This document shows, in pieces, positions 63,216 through 64,000 of a stretch of DNA of 64,000 bases. The position numbers and the translations under genes were made by a program. Location: contig OX352765.1 in NCBI GenBank assembly GCA_947095585.1, forward strand, positions 56,570,920 to 56,634,919. Reading direction: 5' to 3'. This DNA is from Nephrocerus scutellatus. Taxonomy: Eukaryota > Arthropoda > Insecta > Diptera > Pipunculidae. Each line of letters begins with the position of its first letter. Position 1 is the first letter of the stretch. The notes under the pieces are model-generated. The model ran no database searches, was not told where the DNA came from, and saw only the letters and a program-made list of their open reading frames with translations.

Positions 63216-64000
63216 GTAAAAAAAATAAACGTACCCGTAAAAATGCATCTTGTATTTATTTAACAAAGAAAAAATTTAAATGGTCGATTAAAGTTAATTT
63301 TACGCGTGCTGTTTTCTTTTCTTTCGTCCCGGACAGACGTTGTCACGCTCAAACCCACGGCCGTGTCTTCGACACAGCCTACCCTGTTTATGAGAAAATG
63401 TTGATCATTTTCTTACGTATTTATATGTAAAGTTAATTTTCAAGAAACTATCTAGATTTTTGTAACATACTGAAAATGTGGGAATGGTTTTCATTGCCGT
63501 GTCTTAACTAAATGTTGTTATTTTCTATTTCTATGTTTTCTAAGTCTATAATTTCTATATCTTTATTTTCTAAATCTTTATTTTCTACGTTTGTATCTTT
63601 CAGGTCTTTATTTTCTTAGTTCTTATTTTCTATGATTATACGTCTTTATTTTCTAAGTTTATGTTTTAATGTTCTTTGAAATTCATTTAAGATTGTTGTG
63701 GTGTTTTTTAAGTAAAATTAATATATATTTAAATAATTTTAAAAATTGTAAATGTTATTGTTGAAAAGTTGTTCTTTCTTATTCTATATTATCTAAAAAT
63801 GTATTCAATAAAGTTTGAATTGTGTTTACTAGGTGTTGTTTTTTGTATAGGTAATTTTTGTTATCATAATTAAGAGACAATATATGTTGTTTATATTCTA
63901 AAATAAGTTTAAATGTGAAGTTTGATATTGTAGAATGTTTTGCTGCTCTTCATGTGATTTCTCTTAGGAGTGGTTAGATGTCCTGGCTCGTCAAGAAATT
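63216..64000. other. Unassigned AT-rich sequence with TTTATTTTCTAA-like repeats
   Basis: Outside the duplications. From about 63520 to 63680 a loose unit close to tctttattttctaa recurs eight or so times. One short open frame (63212-63430) has no recognisable features and I do not call it a gene. Nothing else is seen up to the window edge. Confidence 0.55.

Noticed and set aside
63212..63430. Small host gene at the right edge
   Set aside because: 72 codons with no recognisable motif, splice pattern or repeat support; chance openness in AT-rich DNA is enough to explain it.

Overview
The window is eukaryotic and almost entirely made of transposable elements. I found no host gene, tRNA or rRNA. 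The retrotransposon types (BEL/Pao, Ty3/gypsy, Ty1/copia with a half-tRNA primer site, RTE-clade non-LTR elements with an apurinic-type endonuclease) and the AT-rich spacers suggest an insect, most likely a dipteran and perhaps a tephritid fruit fly. That last step is inference. Nearly every reading frame carries stops or frameshifts, so this looks like a pericentromeric or otherwise heterochromatic TE graveyard.

Layout, left part (1-30.5 kb): a small inverted pair of RTE fragments (1-1223); an octamer microsatellite (1552-1773); a minus-strand Copia element cut at the start of its reverse transcriptase (1774-4800); an unclassified repeat with a 10-12 bp minisatellite (4868-5800); and one minus-strand gypsy pol gene (called gypsy-E here) broken into four colinear pieces at 5.9-6.2, 7.0-7.1, 13.2-13.4 and 29.9-30.5 kb. 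The interrupters are an unclassified element U1, a full-length BEL/Pao element (Bel-A, 7124-13173), and a complex of RTE elements plus a second BEL/Pao element (Bel-B). A 6.06-kb piece of that complex is tandemly duplicated (13745-19804 and 19805-25764). Bel-B is itself split by a solo LTR flanked by a perfect 4-bp target duplication (25413-26007).

Middle part (30.5-44.8 kb): a minus-strand gypsy-like element (gypsy-C) that encodes gag and protease but no reverse transcriptase, with a long (about 2 kb) repeat-rich LTR. Its left LTR holds a plus-strand gypsy element (gypsy-D, mag-like). A 4.7-kb unit of LTR plus gypsy-D is tandemly duplicated with very few differences (30707-35423, 35424-40141), and a 95-bp tandem repeat array follows (40813-41680).

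Right part (44.8-64 kb): a minus-strand RTE fragment abuts a plus-strand RTE copy. Two more plus-strand RTE copies follow, all with the same 3' flank of a 118/122-bp satellite. The satellite forms a larger array with 240- and 480-bp higher-order periods at 50.9-52.6 kb. A 4.8-kb unit of RTE, satellite, unassigned sequence and U1 is tandemly duplicated (53584-58442, 58443-63215).

The genes do not form a cellular pathway. They are parts of retrotransposons: gag for packaging, protease for processing, RT/RNase H for cDNA synthesis, integrase or endonuclease for insertion. The informative content is the insertion order, the three separate tandem duplications, the recurring head-to-head RTE pairs and two RTE sublineages that differ at the RT active site.
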